Shown one piece after another: positions 42,815 to 52,786 of a stretch of 57,636 nt of DNA; within the stretch, counting starts at the first letter, position 1; every line of letters starts with the position of its first letter. Where the stretch lies: positions 1-57,636 of the forward strand of contig CAYRES010000015.1 of NCBI GenBank assembly GCA_964423425.1, read 5' to 3'. The notes beneath the pieces were generated by a model. That model saw only the letters and a program-made list of their open reading frames with translations, ran no database searches and was not told the DNA's origin. The stretch is from CAYRES01 sp964423425 (GTDB taxonomy: Bacteria > Actinomycetota > Thermoleophilia > RBG-16-64-13). The position numbers and the translations under genes were made by a program.

Positions 42815-43996
42815 ATGACCGGCCCGGCGCGGGGCAGCACCATTCGGTTCGACTTCGCGACGGCTCAGCGCATCGTGTTCGGAGCCGGAGCGGTCGCCCA
42901 GGCCGCACCCATCGCGAGGAGTCTGGGCAGTCGCGCCCTTCTGGTCACCGGCGGCACCGCCGCGCGGGCCGAGCCGCTGCGTGATGCTGTCGGCAAGGCG
43001 GGAGTGGACGCAGTCGTCTACCCTGTGGCGGGCGAGCCCACCGTGGAGATTGTTCGCTCCGGTAGAGACCTCGCCCTCGCTGAAGGCTGCGACCTCGTCA
43101 TCGGCTTCGGCGGTGGATCGGTACTCGACACGGCCAAGGCCTTGGCTGCCATGTTGACCAACGAGGGTGATCTCCTCGACTATTTGGAGATCATAGGTGG
43201 AGGCCGGTCGCTTGCCGTCCCTTCCTCTCCCTCGATCGCCATACCGACAACGGCGGGAACCGGCTCGGAGGTCACCCGCAACTCGGTCATCGCCTCCCCG
43301 GAGCATCGGGTGAAGGTCAGCCTGCGCAACACCTTCCTGTTGCCCACCATCGCCTTGGTCGACCCCGAGCTCACCTACTCCGTCCCTCCGGCACTCACCG
43401 CGACCACCGGCTTGGATACGCTCACCCAGCTCATCGAACCTCTGGTCTGCACCCAGGCGAATCCCCTCACCGATGCCTTGTGCCGCGAAGGTATCGGCCG
43501 GGCCGCTCGGGCCCTCCCTCTTGCCGCCCGCGACGGTACGGACACCGGCGCCCGCGAAGACATGGCCTGCGCCTCCCTGTTCGGAGGTGTGGCCCTCGCC
43601 AACGCCGGCCTCGGTGCAGTTCACGGTATCACGGGGCCCTTGGGGGGCATGTTCACCATACCGCACGGTGCCGCCTGCGCTGCCCTCCTGCCCCACGTGG
43701 TCTCGGCGAACATCCAGGCTCTCCGCGAGAGGGCGCCCGACAGCCGAGCCCTCGACCGTTATCAGGTCGTGGCAGGCCTCCTCACCGGGCAGGCGCAGGC
43801 GACCCCCGAGGAAGCCGTCAGCTGGCTCACCGCACTGAACGCCGAGCTCGACATCCCCGGCCTGAGTGGCTACGGCATCACCCGCGAGCACATCCCCGAG
43901 ATCGTGGAGAAGGCGGCCGCAGCGAGCAGCATGAAGGTCAATCCCATCGCCCTCACGCAGAGAGAACTTGCCCGCGTCGTGGAAGCGGCTCTCTGA
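42815..43996 (+). CDS. Iron-containing alcohol dehydrogenase
   Basis: The 393-aa enzyme has the group III ADH fold: nucleotide-binding FGGGSVLDTAKALA and PTTAGTGSEVTRNSVI, then metal-ligand region TGLDTLTQLIEPLV, where Asp and Gln replace the usual Asp/His pair, followed by GAVHGITGPLGG and IPHGAACAALL with the two His ligands. This DxxTQ variant is seen in one branch of the family, including maleylacetate reductase-like and other carbonyl reductases. It should reduce an aldehyde or ketone with NAD(P)H. The 1-base gap to the ABM gene suggests cotranscription. Confidence 0.9.
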   Translation: MTGPARGSTIRFDFATAQRIVFGAGAVAQAAPIARSLGSRALLVTGGTAARAEPLRDAVGKAGVDAVVYPVAGEPTVEIVRSGRDLALAEGCDLVIGFGGGSVLDTAKALAAMLTNEGDLLDYLEIIGGGRSLAVPSSPSIAIPTTAGTGSEVTRNSVIASPEHRVKVSLRNTFLLPTIALVDPELTYSVPPALTATTGLDTLTQLIEPLVCTQANPLTDALCREGIGRAARALPLAARDGTDTGAREDMACASLFGGVALANAGLGAVHGITGPLGGMFTIPHGAACAALLPHVVSANIQALRERAPDSRALDRYQVVAGLLTGQAQATPEEAVSWLTALNAELDIPGLSGYGITREHIPEIVEKAAAASSMKVNPIALTQRELARVVEAAL

Positions 43997-44071
43997 GACG
44001 ACCCGGTGGACGGCGGACGGCAGCCCGGCATCCACCCTTTCACTCGCCGGGTAGCCTCGTGCGGGACCCTC

Positions 44072-44869
44072 TCAAGCCACGTCCCGCTGCCTGAAGACCG
44101 CAATGGCGGCAGCCAGCGTGACTGCACCCAAGGCACCATATATCCACCAGGCCGCAGGCGCGACCGGGTCGCCGTTGATGATCTTGCCCGGCTGCCAATA
44201 CGAAACCAGGTTCACGGGGTCGAAGAATCTGGCTGCCTCAGAGACGTTCGAAACCAAGTCGGCGATCCAGAAGAGGAAGAGTGCTCCACCCGTGATCGCC
44301 CCCGGTTTGGCGCCGTCACGACCCACGGCGCTCAGCAGCATCGCCGGCCCTCCCACCGCGAGCATGAAGAACGTGCCGAACGCGAAGAGCGTCCAGAACG
44401 TAGCGGTGCCCAGATCGATACCGTACATGGGCCCAAAGGCTTGGATTGGTACGAACGACGCCACCGCAAGGAGCAGCACGTAGCCGACGAAGGCCACCAC
44501 CCGGGTGATCGCCACCCGTACACGGGAGACGGGCTGCGACAGAAGGAACTCCATGGTGCCCGCCCCAATCTCGCCTCCGAACGATCTGGCCGCGAACAGG
44601 ATGACAGCCGCGGAGACGATGATCATCCACATGAGGCCCAGATACTCCGTCTGAAAGTAGCCGCCCAAGGAGTCGAACGGCACCTCGGTACCACCGAAGA
44701 TGGCGAGCATCTCGGGAGGCATGCTCCCGATGAGATCAGCGTACTGGCCCCCTCCTATCTTGGGGTAGAACCAGGTCATCAGCCAGGAGTAGAAGACCAA
44801 GCCGGCGCAGAACCAGAACATGGAGGTACGGCGCTGGCGCATCGTGCCGCGAAGCAGGGTGAAGCTCAT
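44072..44869 (-). CDS. ABC-2 exporter permease
   Basis: The 265-aa protein has six membrane segments and the ABC-2 coupling patch FGGEIGAGTMEFLLSQPVSR (residues ~100-120), close to the GSQAIAGEEESGMLD type of the permease at 11867. ATG 44869 overlaps the stop of the ATPase gene by one base (TGATG), with GGGAGG upstream. A longer start (44929) lies inside the ATPase gene. The pair forms one exporter; no regulator is adjacent. Confidence 0.88.
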   Translation of the reverse strand: MSFTLLRGTMRQRRTSMFWFCAGLVFYSWLMTWFYPKIGGGQYADLIGSMPPEMLAIFGGTEVPFDSLGGYFQTEYLGLMWMIIVSAAVILFAARSFGGEIGAGTMEFLLSQPVSRVRVAITRVVAFVGYVLLLAVASFVPIQAFGPMYGIDLGTATFWTLFAFGTFFMLAVGGPAMLLSAVGRDGAKPGAITGGALFLFWIADLVSNVSEAARFFDPVNLVSYWQPGKIINGDPVAPAAWWIYGALGAVTLAAAIAVFRQRDVA

Positions 44870-45858
44870 CACGCCCCCCCTCCCTCGTCGCCTCCGTGGC
44901 AGCTGCTCCCCACTCGAGCCCCCTCGCATTCCCCGATGCGGTTGCCGCCGCTTCCCGTGTCGACGCTCCCCACTTCCTCTCGATAGAACTCGAGGAATAC
45001 ATCTTCCAAGGCCGCCTGCTGGATACTGATGTCAACCACGCGCCTGCCGGCTATACGCTTGAGGACCTCATCGACAACGTCACCCTTGACCCTCGCCGCC
45101 AAGGTCGTCTCCCCGACGGATACCACCGAGTCGACTCCGCCGAGGTCGGCCAGAAACGAGGGTGAGGTGGGCTCCGCGAAACGTACCTCCAGATGCCGCA
45201 GGCGCTTGCCAAGAAGTTCCCCCACGTTCTCTTCTGCCACGAGACGCCCGTCCCGTATGATGCCGACCCGGTCACACACCCGCTCGACTTCAGACAGCAC
45301 GTGGCTTGACAAGAAGACCGTGCGTCCCGCGGCAATGCGCTCGTCGATCACCTCGTGGACACTCTCCTGATTCAGGGGGTCGAGGCCGCTGGTGGGCTCG
45401 TCGAGAATGAGCAACTCCGGATCGTGCGCCATCCCCAGGATGAGTGCAAGCTTCTGCTTGTTCCCCTTCGAGAGCTCCTTGACCTTTCGCGTCGGATCGA
45501 AATCGAAGCGCTGCAGCAAATCGTCGGTAAGGGGACCGCCGCCGCCCCTGAATCCGGCTACGTAGTCGAGATGCCACCGCCCCGTCTCGCGCTCGTACAG
45601 GCGAACGTCACCCGCCACGTACCCCACCCGCCTGCGGATCTCGGAACCGTCGAGCGTCACCTTCCGACCCAGAATGCTCGCTTCACCCGATGTCGGTTTC
45701 AACATACCGAGGAGACAGCGGATGGTCGTTGTCTTGCCCGAACCATTGGGCCCGAGAAAGCCGTACACGGCTCCGGCCGGGACCGAGAGCGACAGATGCT
45801 CAACGCCACGAGTCTTGTGGTAGTACTTGGTGAGCTCATGCGTTGTGATGATCTCCAA
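44869..45858 (-). CDS. ABC exporter ATP-binding protein
   Basis: The 329-aa ATPase has Walker A LGPNGSGKTTTIRCL, signature LSKGNKQKLALILG, Walker B LLILDEPTSGLDPL and H-loop SSHVL, then a C-terminal domain and a Gly-rich tail. TTG 45858 is preferred because AAGGAGA lies 9 nt upstream; an ATG at 45879 has no site and would precede that sequence. It drives the permease at 44072. The pair belongs to the same exporter type as the one at 10948-12682. Confidence 0.9.
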   Translation of the reverse strand: MEIITTHELTKYYHKTRGVEHLSLSVPAGAVYGFLGPNGSGKTTTIRCLLGMLKPTSGEASILGRKVTLDGSEIRRRVGYVAGDVRLYERETGRWHLDYVAGFRGGGGPLTDDLLQRFDFDPTRKVKELSKGNKQKLALILGMAHDPELLILDEPTSGLDPLNQESVHEVIDERIAAGRTVFLSSHVLSEVERVCDRVGIIRDGRLVAEENVGELLGKRLRHLEVRFAEPTSPSFLADLGGVDSVVSVGETTLAARVKGDVVDEVLKRIAGRRVVDISIQQAALEDVFLEFYREEVGSVDTGSGGNRIGECEGARVGSSCHGGDEGGGA

Positions 45859-46481
45859 AGCCGTCGCTCTCCTTCCCATAAGAGTCGAGGCGTATCGACT
45901 TCGCCGGCACCCGCAGGAGTAGGCGGATGCAGCAACCAGAGCCGGGTGGCCGAGCTGTCCTCTGGGACCGACGATGAAGCAAGGCCAGCGTCATGATAAC
46001 CAATGCGCGGTCGATTCCTCCTTCAATCCATTCTTCTTGACGCTCTGCGGTTTGCGCCTTCGCTCAAGGGCGACATGACAAGACGCACGCCGTCGCTCTT
46101 GCACAGGTCAAGCCCCCGAAGTGAACCATGCAGCCTGCGGAGTCGCGTCCGAAAGTAAAGGCTACCGGAGAACCGCAACTGCACGCGTTGACACTCTGAT
46201 GGCTGGGAGCCGGTACCAACCCCTTGGGCGGCCCGCTTGGGCGGCCCGTTTGTCCCGGGCGAAGGTACACCTCACCATCTACGCCCTTGCCGGGAACCAG
46301 GCAGGGCCAGGGGGCTGATGGGGCGCTCAGTGGATCGCGAGCACCATGACCCTCGGCACAAGACCGATACCCCCTGATTTTTGAGTGTCGGATCACTTAT
46401 TATTATGAAAACGGTCAAGATTGATTCTTCGGGAAGACTCATGTCGCGACAAGAGCGCACAGCACCAAGGGGGAGCCCTCG
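45859..46481. other. Intergenic region with a short tandem repeat
   Basis: About 620 bases without a convincing gene. At 46223-46248 the 13-mer CTTGGGCGGCCCG occurs twice in tandem. The left part should hold the ABC operon promoter read leftwards. AT-rich DNA at 46381-46410 (TTGAGT, then TATTAT or TATGAA) may be the promoter of the lipoprotein gene at 46482. Confidence 0.4.
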
Positions 46482-47474
46482 ATGAGAAGCCTCACCGCAT
46501 TGACTTCAACGCTTACGGGATTGGCACTCGCCGGGGCTATGGCACTCACCCTCGCCTCCTGCGCCGGCCCCAATCGTTCCGAGACCGACACCATCACCGC
46601 TCCCGGGCCCAACGAGGGTCTGCCCTACACGATAGACCTCCCCACCTCTCAGGGCTCCTGGGTGCCCGAGGTATCGCACCGGGGCCGGATACCCGCAGAA
46701 GGCGCCACCATCGACATCGAGCGGCTCGGGACTTTCAGCTTCGAGGCCTCCGAGGTCGAGACCACCCGCCCCGACATCTTCCGGCCGGGGCACTTCTCCG
46801 TCTTCGACGTGCTGGTTCACCTGAGCGAGCGGGGAGAGATTGATCTCGAGTACCACTTCGACGAGGGGATGAACACGCACGTGATCGACGCCATCAACGG
46901 GGAGCCCCACTGGTGGTATGAAGCTCGGTACTCACAGGGATGGTTCGAAACGAATGTGTTCCGCATGGATATGTACCCCTTCAAGGATGGGACCGACATC
47001 CGTGTCTTCACCCGCGACGAAGACTACATGGACCGTGTCTATCGAACCTTCGCCGCCGAGGTCGAACGCCTTGGCGCCAACAACGGTGAAGTGGTGATTC
47101 CCCGGGTGGTCATCAACGGTCCACTTACAGACCTGGTCTTCGAGAATGTCACCGTGACCCCCCATGACACACGCCCCGACATCCTTGCTCCCGGGGTGGT
47201 CACCGCCTTGGACATTCTGCTCAGCCTGGGAGAACAGGGGAGTCTCGAGTCAGTGGGGCTCACCTGGTACGACCGCATAGCCGGAGCCGACCCCGTGGAC
47301 GGCTACTGGGTGGAGAGGATAAACGCGGACCAAGCCTCGGGGGGCTGCGGATTCGTGTACGAGACGGGACCCGAGGAGTTCAGAGGCTTTGCGGGGAGTC
47401 ACATCCACATCCCCTTGGATGTGCGGGTCATCGTGTCGCCGGAGTACGCCCTCTGGTTCTGGATCTGCCTGTGA
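46482..47474 (+). CDS. Lipoprotein with two copies of one domain
   Basis: The 330-aa protein has a lipobox (ALTLASC-AGP). The mature part has two similar ~110-residue halves: each holds an RPDI(F/L)xPG block followed by a helix FDVLVHL / LDILLSL, then a Trp- or Tyr-rich section with INGE / INAD and a Gly/Trp turn. The layout recalls DUF4430-like beta-grasp domains, where a conserved helix precedes an Ile-Asn-Gly turn, but this is tentative. AAGGGGGAG lies upstream of the ATG. It precedes a DUF4405 gene by 33 bases. Function unknown. Confidence 0.75.
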   Translation: MRSLTALTSTLTGLALAGAMALTLASCAGPNRSETDTITAPGPNEGLPYTIDLPTSQGSWVPEVSHRGRIPAEGATIDIERLGTFSFEASEVETTRPDIFRPGHFSVFDVLVHLSERGEIDLEYHFDEGMNTHVIDAINGEPHWWYEARYSQGWFETNVFRMDMYPFKDGTDIRVFTRDEDYMDRVYRTFAAEVERLGANNGEVVIPRVVINGPLTDLVFENVTVTPHDTRPDILAPGVVTALDILLSLGEQGSLESVGLTWYDRIAGADPVDGYWVERINADQASGGCGFVYETGPEEFRGFAGSHIHIPLDVRVIVSPEYALWFWICL

Positions 47475-47507
47475 TGGACGACCTCACGTGAGCAAAGAGA
47501 GGGCAGC

Positions 47508-47810
47508 GTGAGATCAAGAACCCACCTCCTGTACGGGATGTTTCTGGTGCTTGCTCTCTTGGCCGCACTTCTCGCCATCTCCTCCGTGCTGCTGTGGGTG
47601 GTGTTTCCCCGTGGGTTCTTCCCCGAGCGCGCGGTATGGGTGGAGATACACAAGTGGGGAGGCCTCGCCCTCTCAGCCACGGTGGTCGTCCATGTGGCTG
47701 TGCATTTCCGCTGGCTGGCCCGCACCACGCGCTCCTACCTGCGACGTGTCACGGGCGTGCGTGCGAACATGGAACAGTCGAAAAGACGACGGCCGGCCGA
47801 CGAGGAATAG
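47508..47810 (+). CDS. DUF4405-like membrane protein
   Basis: The 100-aa protein has two hydrophobic segments with conserved His at spacing seen in DUF4405: EIHKWGGLALSATVVVHVAV then HFRWLARTTRSY. DUF4405 proteins are small membrane cytochrome-like proteins found near flavin-linked extracytosolic electron transfer genes. Start GTG 47508 has AGAGGG upstream. The C-terminus is basic. Heme binding is predicted, not shown; no partner FMN-binding gene is here. Confidence 0.7.
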   Translation: MRSRTHLLYGMFLVLALLAALLAISSVLLWVVFPRGFFPERAVWVEIHKWGGLALSATVVVHVAVHFRWLARTTRSYLRRVTGVRANMEQSKRRRPADEE

Positions 47811-48030
47811 CCCCCGGTCCCTTGATGCAGCGTCAGCGACCTCACCGTCCGCGACGACCACTCAGGATGAGCACTCTCACTGGTGCGATATCTGCCTGCT
47901 CGCGAGAGGCACACATCAATGCCTTCGGCTGACGCCTTTCGCGGGGTCTGGTAGGGTAATGGCACAGGCAACGCGACACAAAGGCACTGCTGCAGAAGCG
48001 CAGCCCATGCCGCGACCTAGGAGGAACACA

Positions 48031-49398
48031 ATGTCTTCGCGTCCCGTCCCACCTCCCTTTACTCGCTCACGAGCCCTGGCTTTCGCCTTGGTGCTTCTGT
48101 TGGTGATGTCGCTCGGTGTGGCCGGAGCCGCTCTTGCCGACAACGGAGAGCCCCAACCGTCCATCTTCGGCGTGATCACCGATGCCGACACCGGCCTACC
48201 CATCGCCGGAGCGGAGACCGCCCTGCTTCGCAGCCAGCCATTCGGCACACCTGGAGGGCCCACCGGTGACGGGCAGACCGTGACCGACGGAACCGGCGCC
48301 TACGCCTTCTTCGACAGAGAGCCGTTCGACGACCGCCACTACTGGGTGCTGGCGGGCGCCGACGGGTATCTCGGGGCAGAGAGTGATCCGTTTGTCTTCG
48401 ACGGCACCGAGCCCATCCAAGTGAACATCGCTCTGGAGCCCCAGGTGGGGCCTCCGGCAGTCACGGGCACGGTGACCGACGCCAAGACGGGTGACCCCAT
48501 TCCGGATGCCACTGTGTGGATCTGGTATGAAACCGATAATGGTGACCCGGAAGGCCTTCCTGCCCATGAGGTCGATGAAGAGGGCCACTTCGCCATGTGG
48601 GGAATCGAAGCCGACCGGGCCTTCAGGGTCTGGGCCGAGTCCGAGGGGACCGAGTACCCGGCCGTCCATTCCGAGATCCTCACCTACAACGGCACGGACA
48701 CGCTGGTGGTCGACTTGGCTCTCACGTTTGAGCTACAGGCTCGAGGCATCGACTTCGCCGCGCAGTTCATGGGTGACTTCAGTGCCGGCCTCACCGACAT
48801 CGCCGGGCTGACGGAGGCCCACCAGCAGGCAATAAACTGCCTCGCCTTCTACGGCATCACCGTGGGCTACGCCGACGGCACCTACCGGCCGTACGAACCG
48901 GTGATGCGGTCGCAGATGGCGCTCTTCCTGGCTCGGCTCATCAACTACGCGGTCGCGAACACCGCCCTCGAAGCCCCGGCCGAGCTGGTCGACCCTGGCT
49001 TCACCGACATCGGTGCGCTGAGTCAGGAGGCCAAGGACGCCATCGCTCTGCTCTACGCGCTGGGCGTGACGCAGGGCACTACCGCCAGCACCTTCTCGCC
49101 CTATGCCGACGTCACCCGCAGAGACATGGCCACCTTCATGGTTCGAGTGCAGAACCTGTTGGAAGACGGCAGCTACGACACCGATGAGAGCTTCTTCGAC
49201 GACGTGCCCGACACGCTGGCCCGTGCCGCCCACATCAACGCACTGGCCGCCCAAGGCATCGCCGTCGGTTTCGGTGACGGCACCTACGGCCCGTTCGGCT
49301 CGGTTCTGCGCGGTCACATGGCTCTGTTCCTCATGCGCCACGTCGATGAGAACGTGGAGGCCGGAAGGCTCCCCGCCTATGCCGGTCCGCAGGGATAG
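48031..49398 (+). CDS. Secreted S-layer-type protein with carboxypeptidase-regulatory-like and SLH domains
   Basis: The 455-aa protein has a signal peptide ending in AGAALA (residues 1-35). Residues ~40-115 and ~125-225 are two carboxypeptidase-regulatory-like Ig-type domains (IFGVITDADTGLPIAGAETA and VTGTVTDAKTGDPIPDATVW). Residues ~245-450 hold three SLH motifs (AINCLAFYGITVGYADGTYR, AIALLYALGVTQGTT, INALAAQGIAVGFGDGTYG). It should be wall-bound. ATG 48031 follows AGGAGG by 6 nt. The SLH repeats here are closer to canonical than in the protein at 351. Followed by a strong hairpin. Confidence 0.9.
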   Translation: MSSRPVPPPFTRSRALAFALVLLLVMSLGVAGAALADNGEPQPSIFGVITDADTGLPIAGAETALLRSQPFGTPGGPTGDGQTVTDGTGAYAFFDREPFDDRHYWVLAGADGYLGAESDPFVFDGTEPIQVNIALEPQVGPPAVTGTVTDAKTGDPIPDATVWIWYETDNGDPEGLPAHEVDEEGHFAMWGIEADRAFRVWAESEGTEYPAVHSEILTYNGTDTLVVDLALTFELQARGIDFAAQFMGDFSAGLTDIAGLTEAHQQAINCLAFYGITVGYADGTYRPYEPVMRSQMALFLARLINYAVANTALEAPAELVDPGFTDIGALSQEAKDAIALLYALGVTQGTTASTFSPYADVTRRDMATFMVRVQNLLEDGSYDTDESFFDDVPDTLARAAHINALAAQGIAVGFGDGTYGPFGSVLRGHMALFLMRHVDENVEAGRLPAYAGPQG

Positions 49399-49751
49399 CG
49401 CGCGCAGGTGCCTTCTCTGAAGTAACACGTCGCGGAGTGGGGGCGCCCCCGGTCGGGGGCGCCCCCACTCCTTCTCACAACGCGGTCCGGCTCAGCCTGC
49501 GCCTGCGGCTCGAGCAACACCGCACGAGACCATTCCCATATTCCCGTATTCCCGTCACCGCCTTGTAGCCGAATCCTATCGCTCACTGCCCGGTACAGGG
49601 TGCCGGCCATCTGCCCACTCACGGCCGGCCGGGAAGCCTTTCCCCAGGACTCGCAATAGGAAAGTCACCCACCGGGTATAGAGCGCCAAAGACGGTTGCG
49701 CGCAATGCAGATGCACATCAGACCGACGATGGTCAACTGAACGCGGAGCAC
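49399..49751. other. Intergenic region before the lactate permease
   Basis: Apart from the terminator at 49435-49470, no gene is seen in these 353 bases. The rest is probably the promoter region of the permease gene; GGAG 5 nt before the ATG is its ribosome site. Confidence 0.4.
49435..49470 (+). terminator. Perfect 16-bp GC hairpin after the SLH gene
   Basis: GAGTGGGGGCGCCCCC and its complement around a GGTC tetraloop, followed by CTTCTC. It lies 36 bases past the SLH gene stop and is a convincing terminator though the U-run is weak. Confidence 0.8.
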
Positions 49752-51410
49752 ATGGAGCCTCACGTACCCACCAATGCGGGTCACTGGATAGCAGCGCTCT
49801 CATCCATCGTCGTCCTACTGTTCCTTCTGATCGGACTCCGATGGAAGTCGACAAGAGCAGCCCCGGTCGGCATGCTGATTGCCGCTCTGGTTGCGGTAGT
49901 ATTGTTCAGAACCCCACTCCATACAATTGCCACTGCCGGCGGCAAGGGCCTGTGGGAATCAGTGTTCGTCCTGTACGTGATCTGGCCGGCAATGCTGCTG
50001 TACGCGGTGGCCGACAGGGCGGGGGCCTTTCATGCGCTACGTGCGGGCATTCTGAGGTTCAGCCACAACGAACTCTTTCTTGTCCTTTCGTTCGGGTGGG
50101 TCTTCGCTTCCTTCCTGCAAGGCATTATCGGCTTCGGTGTCCCCATCGCAGTGGTGGCACCGCTCCTCGTCGCATTGGGGGTGCGACCGGTATACGCGGT
50201 GGCCATGACCCTCATCGGCCATGCCTGGGCAAACATGTTCGGCACCATCGCCGTGGTCTGGCTCGCGACCAACCAGGTGATTGATATCGCCGACCCCAGA
50301 GCAACGGCGGCGCAGACGGCACTGCTGCTGTGGATCACGAACTTGTTCGCAGGACTGACCATCGCCTGGCTCTATGGCCGCTGGTCGGCCGTACGTCACG
50401 CCCTGCCGATGATCCTCATCGTGTCGCTCATCCATGGAGGAGTCCAGCTAGGGCTCGTTCTATGGAACCCCATCGTGTCAAACTTCATCGCCGGCACCAT
50501 CGCGCTGCTCGCTCTCTATCCTCTGTCCAGGTGGAGCCGCTATGACAACACTCACGGGGAGATGCAGCGTCCCGCCATGAACGGCGGCAAGAACAGTGAG
50601 CGGGGTCAGGAGTCGTCAACGCCCCGAGAAGAGAAGGCCAGAGACCGAGAGCCGGTCATGGGGCTTACCATGGCGGCGTTTCCCTATCTCGCTCTCATCG
50701 TGGTGACCCTTGGCGTGCTCCTGATACCGGCCGCCGAAAGGGCCCTGGGAGCGTTCACGGTAGGCGTGCCGTTCCCCGAGACATCAACCGGCTACGGTGT
50801 CATCAGAGAGGCCACCGACGCACATTCCCCGTTCGCAGTCTTCACCCACCCGGGCACGTTCATTCTCGTTGCGACCGGCATCACCTGGGTCGTGTACCGG
50901 CTGCGGGGACACTTCCAGTCGTGGGCCCGAACAGAGAAACCTGAAGGTATTTGGAAGGGAGTAGCCGACGGAGCCTTTCCCGCGTCGGTCGCGGTGACCG
51001 CGTTCATGGTCATGGCGACCGTCCTCGACAACTCGGGCCAGACGAGGACATTGGCCCTCGGTATCGCGACTTTCGTACCGCCGCTTGGCTACGCGTTTCT
51101 CGCGAATGTCATCGGTGTCGTCGGAGCCTTCACCACCTCGAGCAACACCGCCTCAAACGTCCTTCTCGCCGGACTACAGCAGGATGTGGCCGGACTTCAA
51201 GGCCTGCCGGAGGCTTCCATCATCGCCGGCCAAAGTGCCGGCGGCGCGCTGGGTAACGCCATAGCCCCGGCAAATGCCCTGTTGGGTACCGGTACTGCCG
51301 GCATCGTCGGGAGAGAAGGTGCCGTTCTTCGAAAGACATTCCCCTACGTGACGGTGGTCGCCCCGATCGTCGGAGCCGGGACCGTGTTGTTGGTCTCTCT
51401 GACGGCATAG
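49752..51410 (+). CDS. lldP: L-lactate permease family (LctP/LldP) transporter
   Basis: The 552-aa protein has about 12-14 membrane helices and family blocks: LWESVFVLYVIWPAMLLYAV, FASFLQGIIGFGVPIAVVAP, HAWANMFGTIAVVWLATN, TSSNTASNVLLAGLQQDVA and AGQSAGGALGNAIAPANALL. It should import lactate or glycolate with protons. A charged cytoplasmic loop (residues ~265-300) splits the two halves. The 3' end lies next to the truncated GTPase gene, whose C-terminus is missing at this junction. Confidence 0.92.
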   Translation: MEPHVPTNAGHWIAALSSIVVLLFLLIGLRWKSTRAAPVGMLIAALVAVVLFRTPLHTIATAGGKGLWESVFVLYVIWPAMLLYAVADRAGAFHALRAGILRFSHNELFLVLSFGWVFASFLQGIIGFGVPIAVVAPLLVALGVRPVYAVAMTLIGHAWANMFGTIAVVWLATNQVIDIADPRATAAQTALLLWITNLFAGLTIAWLYGRWSAVRHALPMILIVSLIHGGVQLGLVLWNPIVSNFIAGTIALLALYPLSRWSRYDNTHGEMQRPAMNGGKNSERGQESSTPREEKARDREPVMGLTMAAFPYLALIVVTLGVLLIPAAERALGAFTVGVPFPETSTGYGVIREATDAHSPFAVFTHPGTFILVATGITWVVYRLRGHFQSWARTEKPEGIWKGVADGAFPASVAVTAFMVMATVLDNSGQTRTLALGIATFVPPLGYAFLANVIGVVGAFTTSSNTASNVLLAGLQQDVAGLQGLPEASIIAGQSAGGALGNAIAPANALLGTGTAGIVGREGAVLRKTFPYVTVVAPIVGAGTVLLVSLTA

Positions 51411-51479
51411 ACGCATGGGTTTCGTACGCACGTAGCAGGCACGCATCTGCTGCCGGGGCATACGCGAAGCGCATGACGA

Positions 51480-52786
51480 TGAACCGCTCGCGTTCGGCCC
51501 GCACAAAGCGAGTGTAGGGAGCAACAGCCTCCCGGATGCGAACCAGACTGCGCTCGCTTTCGTGCTCGAACTGCTCTTTCAGTGCGGCCGTGAGCCGGGA
51601 GCGAAGCTCTCCGATCCGCTTGTTGAGCTCGGTCTTGGCACGGAAGCGACGCGCAGGGAGCACGCAGAGACCCATCGCGACCACGAAACCGGCCGCCAGG
51701 ATACCGGTGACGTCGACCAGAGTGGTCGTGGCCAAAGCGGCGACAATAGCCCCCAGCCCGATGGCTCCCACTTCTATGACCGCCAGACCGGCCACAGAGT
51801 TCTGCACCGAGTCGGCCAGCCTGTTCGCTTCCACATCGGGCTTGTAGGAGTCTACCGTGCGGTGGGCGGCACGGCCCAGCGTATCAAGAAGCTGTCTTCG
51901 GTCTTGGTCGAAGCTGCCGAGGCTGCCCACCACCCGGTCGGCATGATGGGCCCGCCGCTCGGTCAGACGCCTGTCGAGGGCCTGCCATTGGCGGAGTTCG
52001 GCGCTCACCATCCAATCGATGATCTCCCCCACCTTCTGTTCTATCTGGTCGGGGGCGTCCGCGACCACTTTGCTCTCGAACTCCTCTTTCACGCAGGTCT
52101 TTCTTATGAGATCGAAGATGCGGCCTATGCGCACGGTCTCGTCCAAGAACTGCTGGCCACGCTCCTCCAGTTCTCGCAGCACTCCGTCCACATCGGTGAT
52201 GCGGAAATCGAACTCGCGGCAGAGATCCTCCTGGTAGAGGTCAAGCTGATGTTCGATGCTGTCCAGCGCGGACACGTCATCAGAGACTCCCTTGGGTGGC
52301 CTGTCGGTACCTCTCGGCGAGGTTGAGGCCCACTCCCAAAGGATTGAGCAGTTTGAGGCGAACCCGCTGATTGTCGTCAAGTGTCTCGACCAAGTACTTC
52401 TCGAAAACCCCGAATCGACTCAGGCGCATGAGCCGGCCGTTCTCATCTCCGTCGACCTTCGCCTCCAACGCCTGCCGGGAAGACAACGAGAACACCTCCG
52501 GAGAGAAGCCCAGAAGCCACTCGGCGTTCTCGGCGACAAACCGCTCCACTTCCGCTCTCCACTCGTCCGAGCGCAGGATATCGACCTTGTTGATGATGAA
52601 CACGAGCTTCTTCCCCCAGCTCCGAATGCGCTCTATGAACGCGCGTTCGCTCTCCGTGAAGGTCCGGTCTGCAGAGGTCACGAACAACACCACATCGGAG
52701 GGAGGGATGAAACGCTCGGTGAGCGCCTCGTGTTCCCTATCGAGCGCATTGGTGCCGGGCGTGTCGACCACTTCCACCTCGGAAGC
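51480..52786 (-). pseudogene. Truncated, frameshifted dynamin-like GTPase gene
   Basis: Two minus-strand frames make one dynamin-family protein. The first, 52786-52280, starts at the G3 region VEVVDTPGTNALDREHE, includes FIINKVDIL (G4) and NPLGVGLNLAERYRQATQGS, and ends at TGA. The second continues DDVSALDSIEHQLDLYQEDL through PYTRFVRAERER near 51490, then leaves the family pattern. The P-loop (G1) half is gone: the IS element starts right where it should join. So the gene has lost both ends and has a +1 shift at 52280-52285. These proteins remodel membranes or act in defence. The shift site, CTC TGA with AAGGGAG just upstream, resembles the prfB site. Confidence 0.75.

Noticed and set aside
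46223..46248. Two tandem 13-mers taken as a possible CRISPR or iteron
   Set aside because: Only two copies without spacers or further repeats.
51220..51480. C-terminal extension of the dynamin-like frame into the lactate permease gene
   Set aside because: After PYTRFVRAERER the sequence no longer resembles the family and is antisense to the permease; it is read-through, not coding.
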